This document shows positions 39,630 to 50,500 of a DNA stretch of 64,000 bases, piece by piece. The notes beneath the pieces are model-generated. The model made no database searches, had not been told where the DNA came from, and was given only the letters and a program-made list of their open reading frames with translations. Numbering within the stretch: the first letter of the stretch is position 1; each line of letters opens with the position of its first letter. The translations under genes and the position numbers were made by a program. Origin of the DNA: Caprella mutica (Eukaryota; Arthropoda; Malacostraca; Amphipoda; Caprellidae); NCBI GenBank assembly GCA_947561585.1, contig CANNZV010000266.1:168882-232881 (forward strand), in the 5' to 3' direction.

Positions 39630-41475
39630 AACGTGGATCTTACCCATTTGACGACCCCCACCAAATTTAATTTAAATTATTAACCTTTTTTGTAGAATCT
39701 ATTACTTTTTGAGATAGGAGTGTAAAAAGTTATTTATTTCCTATGTATTACTGAAGGATTGAGAACTTTGAAAAATCTCGTGTTTTCACGCCTTTCGTCA
39801 AATTTTAGTCAAAGATAGCTGTAATGTAGTTTGTTGTATCCGCTAGTTGGTTGTACTGCACAGTTCATTATTTATTAATGACCTGGTAGGGGGGTATGGA
39901 GGGCGGCACGCCCACCATTACACATGTATCAGTATTGAAGTAATAAATGGAAAATATCATGGCAACTGAAAAAATTCGATATAGTATGTATTTCGGGGGG
40001 CGTACCGCCCCCTATCCCCCCTGCCAGGACATTAATCAATCATGAAGTGTGCAGAACAACAAACTAACGGATACAAAAAACTACATAACAGTTTCATGTA
40101 AAAAATCTATATTGATCGAGTAATTTCAATGAAAACACAAGTTTTTTCAAAGTTCTCAGTCCTTCAGTAATACATAGGAAATAAAAAAATTTAAACCTTC
40201 CTATCTCAAAAAGTATCAGTTTCTACAAAAAACGGATTTGATTTTCGGGTTCTACAGGGTGGCGCAAAAAAAGGGAACCCGTTTTCAAACTAGTTTATTT
40301 TATAAATTATTAAAGTTAGAATTTTTTTAAAAACATCAATGTATTCTTTTATTTTTTTTTGCATCTATCTTGAAAATCTGTTGATGTTAAGACAAAAATT
40401 AAACATTCTGTAGCGAATTAAAAAAAGGTTATTAAAAAGGGCTTGCGCGAGGACGAAATATACGAAAAATAATTCATTAAATATGGATGTAAATACATTA
40501 AATTATATTATTTTCTGTAACAAATGAAAGACAATTTAAACCTTGAATATCATTTGAGAATTGATATTCGATACATAATTGATATTTTTAATAAAATCAG
40601 ATCGCCGTTAATTTGTATCTCCTATTCGAAACCCTCAAAATGCAGCTTTCAAAAGAAAAAAGAATTTTTGTTGTGACAAGTTATTTAAACACTGAAAGCT
40701 TTAAACAGATTCAACTTCACTTTGAACAAAGCTTCCAGGAAAGATTTCCACCTATATTGATTCAAATGAATAATTTCAAAACTGAAGAAACCACTTTATT
40801 CTGAACAAAAAGCGATTAGGTCGCAGGAAAACAGAACGACCACAAGGAAACATTAATCTTATTCATGAACAAATTATTTATTGAGAATCCAAACATATCA
40901 ATCAGAAGGAATGAATTAGACATCAATAAAGACACATTTCATCCTTTCAAGAAACATGTAAGGCGGCTCGAACTCTTAGAACTGATTTACCACACAGTCT
41001 AAATTTTTCAAGATGGTTTCTGCAAATAAATGCTCGTTTTGGAGAAGATATCGTGATTGGTGATGAAGAAGTATTTCCATGAATGAAAGAGTTGATAAAC
41101 GAAACGTTAATTGAATGAAAAATTGCAATTTTAAAACTTTACTACCACCATATGGAAATAAATTATACCTATTTTGAAGTATTTTTGTGTTTTTTCGTCC
41201 TCGCGCATGCCCTTTTTATTTTTATTTTTTCAATTCGCTGAAGGATGTTTAATTTTAGTCGTAAATTTAACAAATTTTCATGAAAGATGCAGAAAAACTA
41301 TACGAATAAAACTATTTTTCTAGAAAAATTCTAACTTTAATAGTTTATAAAATAAACTAATTTGAAAATGGGTTTCCTTTTTTTTGCGCCACCCTGTATA
41401 GACAAAAGTAAATAAGAAATAATTAATTTAAAGTAAATTTGGTGAGAGTCGTCAAATGGGAAAGATCCTACAACG
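39630..41475. mobile_element. Foldback element, family A, copy 2, split by a mariner element
   Basis: The ends are GGATCTTACCCATTTGACGA (about 39637) and, inverted, CGTCAAATGGGAAAGATCC (41450-41469). Arms of several hundred bp pair through TTATTTCCTATGTATTACTG and AGTAATACATAGGAAATAA. The centre carries the core twice in opposite orientation (39825-39915 and 39990-40095) around a GGGGGCGTACCGCCCCC palindrome. A TA-flanked mariner element, 40255-41396, sits in the right arm; removing it leaves about 700 bp. Confidence 0.75.
40255..41396 (+). mobile_element. mariner/Tc1-type transposon relic, 1142 bp, nested
   Basis: TIRs begin CAGGGTGGCGCAAAAAAAGG and extend about 80 bp at both ends (40255-40335 and 41315-41396). 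TA lies at 40253-40254 and 41397-41398. The interior (about 40860-41130, plus strand) keeps a decayed transposase N-terminal and first-catalytic region: a LPHSLNFSRWF-like block followed by IVIGDEEVF, corresponding to the first Asp of the DDE/D catalytic site. Frameshifts and stops show that it is dead. Confidence 0.82.
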
Positions 41476-41573
41476 TAAACCAATGAGATAGAACTCTTTA
41501 CTTTTCGTTCTTTTTTCAGAAAATACTTCAAGTTTTTGTGGTAGTAAAATAAAATTTCTAACTAAATATTTAT

Positions 41574-41900
41574 TTAAGCAAAGGCCTCAACATGACCACT
41601 GTCTATTTCCAGGCATTTCTGCAATCGCCGCTGGTACCCCATCATAACCTGCCGGCACATTTCTTCGGTGATGTGCCCTTCAAAGGCCATTTCAATCCTT
41701 GTCTTCATCTCGTCAATTGTTTTGGACTTGATGAACTCCCATAACAAGAAATCACAGGGGTTTAAGTCCGGTGAACATGGAGGCCATGACATGTTGAATG
41801 GACGAAAATTTTCAGAACAGCTGGATATGGGCCAAGGTTTTCCCAACATTCCATGGCCTTCCAAATTAGAAAAATGGTGATGTTTTTAATTTTGAAGTGT
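41574..41900 (-). pseudogene. C-terminal fragment of a Tc1/mariner-type transposase
   Basis: 96 codons keep the conserved WPPCSPDLNPCDFLLWEFIK block, including the third catalytic Asp of the DDE_3 superfamily. An ITEEMCRQVMMGYQRRLQKC helix typical of the transposase C-terminus follows. The N-terminal two thirds and terminal repeats are missing, so it is a fragment of an older element than 40255-41396, whose end lies 180 bp to the left. Confidence 0.85.
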
Positions 41901-42129
41901 CATTTGGGATGAATCGGACACTTCTGTTGAGGTTGGCTCGGACGGTGCCCCAACCTTCCCTCTGTATCCGATTCAGTCCACCATTACAATTTATTGAAGT
42001 AATTCTTATGAAAAAGGACATTCTGAACTTGAAGTTAATTATTTTAATTGACACAGCGTTCGTTTATAAGATTAGTTGCAACTTTTAATATTAGTGTCTT
42101 TATTTGACAGTTTGGCGATCGTATTCATG

Positions 42130-42276
42130 CCTTTTCATTATAAAAGTAAAACTGATAGAGGCCGTAATAAAGAAGGTATTCAAAAAACATTTCATGAATT
42201 CCAAAAAGGTTTATCTGTCAGAAAAGCTGCTGAAATTGGAGGTGTAGCAAGATCTACACTTATGGACTATACTTAA
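42130..42276 (+). pseudogene. N-terminal HTH fragment of a pogo-like transposase
   Basis: From an ATG at 42130 the frame reads YKSKTDRGRN, then SVRKAAEIGGVARSTL, the signature of the psq-type helix-turn-helix at the N-terminus of pogo/Tigger transposases and CENP-B-like proteins. It ends after about 48 codons at a TAA (42274-42276), and no DDE domain follows. Confidence 0.8.
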
Positions 42277-43089
42277 AACATTCGATGGAATATTTAAGAT
42301 GTAATTTACTAATTTTGGTGAAATCCAAGAAAAAGGAAATTGTTATACCCAAAGTAAAAGGCAATAGTTATACAATTTGCTTTTGATATATAGCTATTAA
42401 ATATAAGGATAATTTCACAGTGATTACTCATGGGCTACTAATATTTTGTTGGAGAAAATGTTCAATCATTACAATAATATTATTATTAGGGCTGTGACTG
42501 TAAGGCCTTACAAGATATGCTCTATAAGCTCTAAAAATATGCTTTATAAGCTCCAAAAATAAGGCTGTAAAAACGTTTCAGATTATGCTTTATAAGCTTT
42601 AAGAGCTGAATACTAAGATGCATAAGCTTTTATTAATAGATATGCCTTCAAATTTACAATAGTATATAGATCAAAATTTTCTTTTGATTGAAGAAAACAA
42701 GCAATAATCAAGGGGAACCCTATTATTATTCAACTAAATAGGTATCTTTTACTAGGTATTTCAGGGTATATAAAATGAACTGATTAGTAATTTAGTGATT
42801 ATGTATAAAAGATACTTTCATCTTCAAAGAAAATTATTTAAAGAAATAAATATAGCAACTCCTGATTTAACAAATGTAGATTTTACATTAGAAAAATTCA
42901 TCACGAGAATTCATTTTCCTTGGTAAGGGGCGCGTTAGCACCCTGTCAATGAAGTTAAATTTTATTAGTTGGTTGCACTATAAGTATATTCCGGGTGGCA
43001 CCTCTATGGTTAAAAAATAAAAGGTTACTACCACTTAGAATATAGTTTTAAAAATATTGTTAATTGCGGATAAGTTATTTAGGGTATTG

Positions 43090-43470
43090 TTTTTAATGTT
43101 TCGGTCTCAAAATTATAAATGACCTCTTAACATAAATGAGTTTGTTGTATTGCACATTTCCTGATTGTTTAATGACGTAGCAGGGAGGTTCGGGGGCGAC
43201 ACGCCCCCGATTCATCTAATTCATAAGCTCCATTTATACCTGAGACCAAGACTGAATTTTCCGGTCAAATTTCATGTTAAATAAAAGTCAAAACATGTCT
43301 CAAATTTCTAATGTTACGTGTCAGCTTAAAACGGTTAATGTTATTCTATTTTAATAAATAAACTACACATTTAAAAAATAATAATTTAAACTTTTTCTAT
43401 TATTATTCTTTCAAAACACCATTATAAACAGAGACAGAAATTTCCAAGAACGAAATTTCCCAGAGCCTAC
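43090..43470. mobile_element. Foldback element, family B, copy 2 (nested in hAT)
   Basis: Collinear with 26690-27000 and its continuation at 27525-27600 and 28400-28450. Carries the shared core GAGTTTGTTGTATTGCAC...GGCGACACGCCCCC (43135-43205) and GAATTTTCCGGTC. Confidence 0.6.
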
Positions 43471-43744
43471 ACAACACATTGAAATAGATAAAATTATACT
43501 ATCACTACAACTTTGCAGAACTTTCGGAAATCTTATCAGTTAAAATTTCTAGAGCATTGGATTTAGTTATGAATAAACAAAAAAAATTATTGACTGATTT
43601 AGCAACTTTAGTTATCCTGGCCTGGATGGTAGGTCGTGCAAGCTATCAAAGTAATTTTTTTCTCTAAAAATTTAAAGAGTTACGCCAAAGATATTATGCT
43701 ACAATAAGATACACTACTGTCGACAATTTCTATTTTAAAAGTGT

Positions 43745-44340
43745 GTTGTGACGCCATCTGGTTTTAAAAGCGTGAAATAGAATAGAAATTTTGTAAGGAC
43801 AATCGAGGTATGTTGTGTTCTTGACGTCATAACAGCAACACTCTAAAATAATATTTAAGACAATTGAAGAACGTTCTATTATAAAACAGAGATGAATCCA
43901 TTAATGTTATTCACACTGCTTAACCTTAATTTTCTATTTATGTGTGTTGCCTTGTTGACGTCACGGTCACAAATCACTCGATTTGTAACAACAGCTCATA
44001 AAGCTTTACTCTTTGGTGCCTTCCCTAAATCCCTACTAGGAATACTAATATTGATAAGTAGCGATAATTAAGTGATTTTTGACGTGAAGTAAGCAAGGGA
44101 ACAAATTTAAAAAGAAAATTAGGGGTTTGGCAGGTTAAATTATTGATTAAATATATATTTATTTATTATATTAAGCAAATTAATAGCTATTTTTTACAAA
44201 TTTACTTTAAAATTTAAATATGATTTTAGAATATTGCTGTTATAACGTCACGCACACAACATACCACGATTGTCCTTACTATATTTCAATTCTATTGGAA
44301 TAGAATTTGCTACGTCAAAGTTTCAAACTTACTGCAATTA
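43745..44340. mobile_element. Inverted-repeat element with about 120-bp arms (nested in hAT)
   Basis: Left arm 43755-43870 and right arm 44205-44330 are reverse complements over words such as AAGGACAATCG(A/T)GGTATGTT, GTGTTCTTGACGTCATAACAGCAA and AGAATAGAAATT. The spacer contains a further TTGTTGACGTCACGGTCAC site. MITE-like, no coding capacity. Confidence 0.65.
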
Positions 44341-44444
44341 CGAATCTGAAAATAAGATTTGCAAAAAAAAATTAGGTGATGGCTCATGTTTGACATAACG
44401 TGTATTTATAATATAGAGCAGAAAAGTACGAAAAATCCAACATC

Positions 44445-44935
44445 GTACACAGAGAATAAAGTTTACTCATATCTAATGGGTCAACAATTTATGCTTTGAA
44501 TCAATTTATTACGTGAGTTGGTTGGACTATATTCATGTTTTCATGTGTGTTAAAAGTTAAAACAACTATGACATGGTGTGTCATCAAACATTAGTTAATT
44601 CAATTCATTTTATAGATTGAATCAACTTACTATGAGAGTTAAAAGTTACTTTTTTGAGAGTTTTAAAGTATGTTGAAACAATTATGACAGAGCGTATTGT
44701 AGGAACTCACAAAGACTGCCAATCCTATGTATCTGGTGTATGAATTAACTTACTATGCGAGTTGGCGCAACTTTTTTTAAGTTTAGGAGTGAGTCAAAAC
44801 GACTGTTTTGTTATAACCCACGTCAATTTAACTACTTTTAAGTAGTACCTGCAACTCACCACGCAAAAATAACCCATTCTTATAAGTCAAAACAAATCAA
44901 ATTTGATTCAACTAATCCTTTCTCTGTGTGCATAT
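44445..44935. mobile_element. Inverted-repeat element with CACAGAGAA ends (nested in hAT)
   Basis: Begins ACACAGAGAATAAAGTTTAC and ends with the inverse AATCCTTTCTCTGTGTGC. In between, ACTATG(C)GAGAGTT, AAAAGTTA and AACCCA words recur on both strands. The boundaries are approximate. Confidence 0.45.
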
Positions 44936-45009
44936 CAACCTTTTCATGAACAGTTGAAAATGTTTTCTGTTCACGAAAACCTCAACGAAACGATATTATG
45001 CCTTGAAAT

Positions 45010-45210
45010 TAGATAAGCTCTTTGATAAAGCATATGCTCGAAACATTTTGCTTAAGCCCTAACAAAAAGCATATGCTCGAATGATTTTGCTTAAAGCTCT
45101 AATAAAAAGCATATGCTCAAATGATTTTGCTTAAAGCTCTAATAAAAAGCATATGCTCAAATGATTTTACTTAAAGCCCTTACAAAATGCATATGCCTCA
45201 AAAAAGTATA
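45010..45210 (+). repeat. About 40-bp subterminal tandem repeats of the hAT element
   Basis: Four to five units of AAAAAGCATATGCTCAAATG, then ATTTTGCTTAAAGC(T/C)CT. hAT elements usually carry subterminal repeats that bind transposase; the position just inside the right terminus fits. Confidence 0.8.
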
Positions 45211-45265
45211 AGCAAATTCTTACGAGCATATGCGAAATAAGCCATGTCACAGCCCTAATTATTAT

Positions 45266-47034
45266 GATAAAATTTCAAATACGATGAATTATTACTGTGA
45301 ATAACAAATCATTATGGTTTATTTCAATTAAATTAGTAGATCCGAATTCAATCCTATCGTTTAATTACCCAAATTTCCAATGTTTTGACCATTTTTATGG
45401 TGTCCGAATCATCCTCACAGCTTGTCCGAAGTCTCCCTCTAGGAAGGAGCATTCGGACACTTAAATCTCTCCTACTTTTTGTCTTATAACTTTAGAATGA
45501 AGGTTTAAACTGTAAAACAGTCTTAATAAAATTGAAGCAAAATGATTTATCTACATATAGAAATCTTTATTTAGTTAAATTCGAATTATTCATTTTCCAC
45601 CAAAGTGTCCGAATGCTCCCGGTTCTCCCCTATAACCTCAACAAATTACTCTTATAATTTTAAATGGAAGATCATTTTCTGGGAAAATTTGTGAACCTTT
45701 AAATAAATTACGGAAACGCTGGTAATAAATTAATAAAAGTACACTTTGCTTCTACACCCAATTAAGGGAACACGACAGTACTCGGAAAGTGGGTGTTAGC
45801 ACAGGTCAATGAGTTATTTCTAAAGGTCGGATTGGTTTATTCTAAAGGCCCATTGTAAGAGTTTTTACTTTTTGTAGAAAATAAAATCTAGTTACAGCAT
45901 TGCCTTTATTGTCAAGTTTCTGCTGTGCAGACTTAAAACTTTAAAATATATTTATATCACTTGTAAGATTAAATTGAGTAAAATCAGTTTCATCTCCTTT
46001 GACATTCACATCATAACTGTTGATGTTAAGAGGATATTTTATCACCTCTATTGTCCATATCAAAGTCAGTTCACATTGCCAACATGAAACTCCCATTACA
46101 GATAAAAATAAGATCCTGTGCGGAATACATTTTTTAATATGGCGAAGTACTAACGATTTGTTTGAGTAGCTTGAGCAAAATTCCTGAAGTAACTAATGTT
46201 ATATTTTCCCTTCATCTTAAATCATTTACAATTTAGGTGGATACTTTACTCCATTAATTTTCCCAAGTGAAAGTAAACTTCTAGATATTCAAAAAATTCA
46301 CCAGCTATTCTTCATGAATTCTGACGTCATATATCAGTTAATACCAAAATTATTCGAATAGTCCGAAGTACACCAAATATGATTTACTTGCCAGGTTATA
46401 ATAAGTCGTTCAAAGAATTCACATTTTGAAGCTACATAAAGCTTGTCGAAAGGATGAATCAAAGAATTTTCACTATTTAATATATTTAATCACAACACAA
46501 CCATTATGCGTGAACAGGTACGTAAGTCCGTCACTTAACACTAGTTACTAAATTAAAGATCTATCTGAAGCAAAAATATTATGCTCATTGGAAGCTGCTG
46601 AAACTATAGCTCCCTTCTCGCATTTTAATATCAATCAATATTTGGAGTTAGTAATAATAACAAACATCAAAGCTTACAGTCTAATCAAATGTAATCATTT
46701 TAAAGCAAGTTTCTTTAAGAAGTTCTCCATTATGAAAAGAATTCCCAGTAACACTTTGGTAATAAAAGTAAAGGCATCACATCTCTCCCAGAGAAAGTTG
46801 ATGCCTCAAGATTAGGAACAAGTTCTACACCAAATTAGTACTAAGCCTAAACATCACAGGAACAGCAAAATATTATAGCAGCAATAAATAATAGCACAAT
46901 GGCAAAAAAAGTGACTACCGGTAGAAACCACACCATTCACTAGAGTCCTAGACTATACTTTGGTAAGAAACATTTGCACATGGAACTGGCGAGCTCTATT
47001 ACATATGGAAGAGAAAAACTTTACCTTAAAACCT
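45266..47034. other. AT-rich intergenic DNA, no gene recognised
   Basis: Contains a loose pair of GTGTCCGAAT words (45400 and 45604). The open frame 46588-46815 has no supporting features. Part of the right side may be Argonaute 3'UTR or downstream DNA. Confidence 0.35.
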
Positions 47035-47450
47035 ACCAAATAAAAACCTTTTACACACAAGACAGATCAAAACCTTTTACACACAAGACAGATAAAAACC
47101 TTTTACACACAAGACAGATAAAAACCTTTTACACACAAGACAGATAAAAACCTTTTACACACAAGACAGATCAAAACCTTTTACACACAAGACAGATCAA
47201 AACCTTTTACAACAAGACAGATCAAAACCTTTTACAAACAAGACAGATCAAAACCTTTTACACACAAGACAGATCAAAACCTTTTACAAACAAGACAGAT
47301 CAAAACCTTTTACAAACAAGACAGATCAAAACCTTTTACAAACAAGACAGATCAAAACCTTTTACAAACAAGACAGATCAAAACCTTTTACAAACAAGAC
47401 AGATCAAAACCTTTTACACACAAGACAGATCAAAACCTTTTTACACATTG
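47035..47450. repeat. 26-27-bp minisatellite just downstream of Argonaute
   Basis: About 15 tandem units, AAAACCTTTTACACACAAGA then CAGAT(C/A), with CACACAAG or CAAACAAG variants in blocks. Decayed units continue to 47520, so the array abuts the Argonaute stop codon (47519-47521) and probably lies in its 3'UTR. Confidence 0.92.
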
Positions 47451-47518
47451 AACAATTTAAAAGAATATTTACATTTGGACATGACGAAAACCTTTTACAC
47501 ATAAAACAGATTGAAACC

Positions 47519-50500
47519 TCACACATAGAACTGGTTTTTGCCGATACCATCGGCGGACACATTACAGATGTCATCCAAGAATTGCACGTATCTCTTGTTA
47601 GCTGCTGCATCTTCATCTTTGCCGATGTGAGGAGCATCTCCTATCCGTGCTGCGAGGTGAACTTTTGCCCTGTAAACATAAACAAATATTAACTATACTC
47701 ATCACCTTCAAATGTAATTTATAAGGAATAAATAAATATAAATTATATCCTTTCCACACCATATTCCACTCAACAGATAATGTATAGTAACTGTATATAG
47801 TAGCTACATATTACTATATTACTGAACATAACCAATTGAAAGACTATAAATAGACTATCCATAAAATATACAATTGACGTCAGAAATGTTATTACTTTAA
47901 AAAATTTGAATAAAGTTCAAAATTGAAATCTTTGAGCATAAAAAGATATGGTAATTTTTACGTATTATTGGTCGGTTTCTCATCTTCGGTCACATAAGAA
48001 ATACGATATGATAATTAAACTTAAATATTTATTGTAGCTAGCTATAGCTAGTTTTACTCTTATATGACCGAAGATGTGAAATCTACCGATAATTCGTAAC
48101 TTACCCCATGCGAGTGTATGGGTAGGTACACTAAGTTAGTTGTTACCTGAAGGCGGCAAGATGAGCATAGTAGGCAGGTGTAGGTATAGACACTGCACGA
48201 GTACACCTGGTGTAGGTGTGGCACAAACTGTACGTTAACAGCTGTATGAAGTCAGCAGAGGAGTCGGCATCGTCCCACAGCACATGGTAGTGAGATGGTT
48301 TGCTGGTGCCCTGAATACCTGTGAAGAAGACAATTGTCACTGTGATAAAGAAGACAATTGTCACTGTGATAAAGAAGACAATTGTCACTGTGATAAAGAA
48401 GACAATTGTCACTGTGATAAAGAAGACAATTGTCACTGTGATAAAGAAGACAATTGTCACTGTGATAAAGAAGACAATTGTCACTGTGATAAAGAAGACA
48501 ATTGTCACTGTGATAAAGAAGATAATAGTCAATGTGATAAAGAAGATAATAGTCAATGTGATAAAGAAGATAATAGTCAATGTGATAAAGAAGATAATAG
48601 TCAATGTGATAAAGAAGATAATAGTCAATGTGATAAAGAAGATAATAGTCAATGTGATTAAGAAGATAATTGTCACTGTGATTAAGAAGATAATTGTCAC
48701 TGTGATTAAGAAGATAATTGTCACTGTGATTAAGAAGATAATTGTCACTGTGATTAAGAAGACAATTGTCACTGTGATTAAGAAGACAATTGTCACTGTG
48801 ATTAAGAAGACAATTGTCACTGTGATTAAGAAGACAATTGTCACTGTGATTAAGAAGACAATTATCAATGTGGTAAAGAAGACAATTATCAATGTGGTAA
48901 AGAAGATAATTGTCAATGTGGTAAAGAAGATAATTGTCAATGTGATAAAGAAGATAATCCTCTTTTTTTCAGTTTCAAGCTAATTTCACTGTAACTCATG
49001 CATAAGAGATAGATTAAAAATAATTATGGTAAGTAATTTAATATTTACCATAACATGATATTTTATCTTTCCAAATTGAAAACTACCAACCAAATTTCCT
49101 AGGATGTTTTCTATACCTACCAGAAGAAATAAAAAGCAAAACATGTCCCACTTCAATTAGATTGTCATAAGTCTGAGACGGAATAAGAGTGGAGTAAGTC
49201 TAATTGTCTATATATTATTAGTTTACATAAAATAAAATGAATCACCTACCCAATTTAACTCTAATCCATGTACAAATCAAATTAGACATTATGGTGTTCC
49301 TCATTGATGTATAATTAGTTCCTCATTGATCGAAAATTTGAAACCGTTCCCTAACTCTAAACTAAGCGTAATCAATTCACACAGATATGAACACTGCCTT
49401 ACCTTCGTGAGAACACAAAAAGAAATCAGCTTCTAGGGGGTGAGTGATGATGTCATCAACTACAGTGCCGGGGGGGATGTTTCCTGATCTTCCACATGCG
49501 TCCCTAGGGTCTCTCACGAACAATCTGACAGAAAGGAAGATGATATTATTAATGAATATTAATTCATGTGTCTTGAACAGAAAGAGAAAACTCGTCACAG
49601 TTACTAGGGTAAACTAAATTATCAGATAAATTTCAGTAAGTTATTGTTATAAAAGTGCATCTAATTACTAAAATATATTCATTTTGGAAAGTTCATTGAA
49701 AAAGGTATAACAAATTTCACTAGCTATATGATTGATTCTAATTAAAAAAAAAGAGTTGAATCATATAGCTATATTCAGTAGTATCTCCACAATGTAACTA
49801 AATAATAAACATTATAACCAATAAAGATGAAAAACTACTCAATGAAGTATATTTCGATATGGCTGTCTAACTAATGTTAATATAATCAAGTGAAGACTAT
49901 AACTATTTAGCGATTGAAAAAAAATAGATTACGCTTTATAGTTGGCTACTTATGGTAAATGACCAAATAAATGGAAAATGACCAATTCTTCTCTAGGTAA
50001 TTGTATAACACTCACCGAGTGTTGTGCCTCTTCTGAACACAGATAAAGGTGATGCTTGGTTGGTAGTTGGGGTGCAACTCGGTGCATGCCTGTCGCATAG
50101 CTAGAAGTTCCACAGAGAGCACCTACAGAAAACGCATTTCAAAGTTAGGGAACTGAATGAACAGGCACAGAAATTTGTCAAGATATTTATAACTTATTTT
50201 TGAAGACAATAGCTTGAACACTGACCTGAGTGAATTGAGACTCGCTAACCCCATCTCTGTACATGACAATCTTCTGCGGAACAACCGCATTCTTAGCCTT
50301 GTAGTGCTCCAATAGCTTCTTGGTAATGCTCTTCAGATCATTAATGACCTCAGTTCTGTGGATCTGGTGACGCACTTCCAAAGCGTAGAGACTTGCATCT
50401 CTATTACATGAGCCAACAACAGCCACCAGAGAAGGAGAGGTCTTATCAGTCGGTGGAGGATGGTTCACATCTGCCCCCATGATCATCACACGTTGTTTGG

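Larger units (their letters stand above)
42487..45257. mobile_element. hAT-type non-autonomous element, 2771 bp, perfect 8-bp target duplication
   Basis: Ends TAGGGCTGTGAC and its exact reverse complement, flanked by ATTATTAT on both sides (42479-42486 and 45258-45265). An 8-bp duplication and TAGGG(C/G)TG ends are diagnostic of the hAT superfamily. Subterminal direct repeats of AAGCATATGCTCGAATGATT are at 45025-45210, with related ATGCTTTATAAGCT words near the left end. No transposase frame survives. The interior contains later insertions: family B foldback sequence (43090-43470) and two smaller inverted-repeat elements (43745-44340, 44445-44935). Confidence 0.88.

Noticed and set aside
41897..42088. 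Overlapping open frames beside the transposase fragment
   Set aside because: They are shadows of the decayed transposon region.
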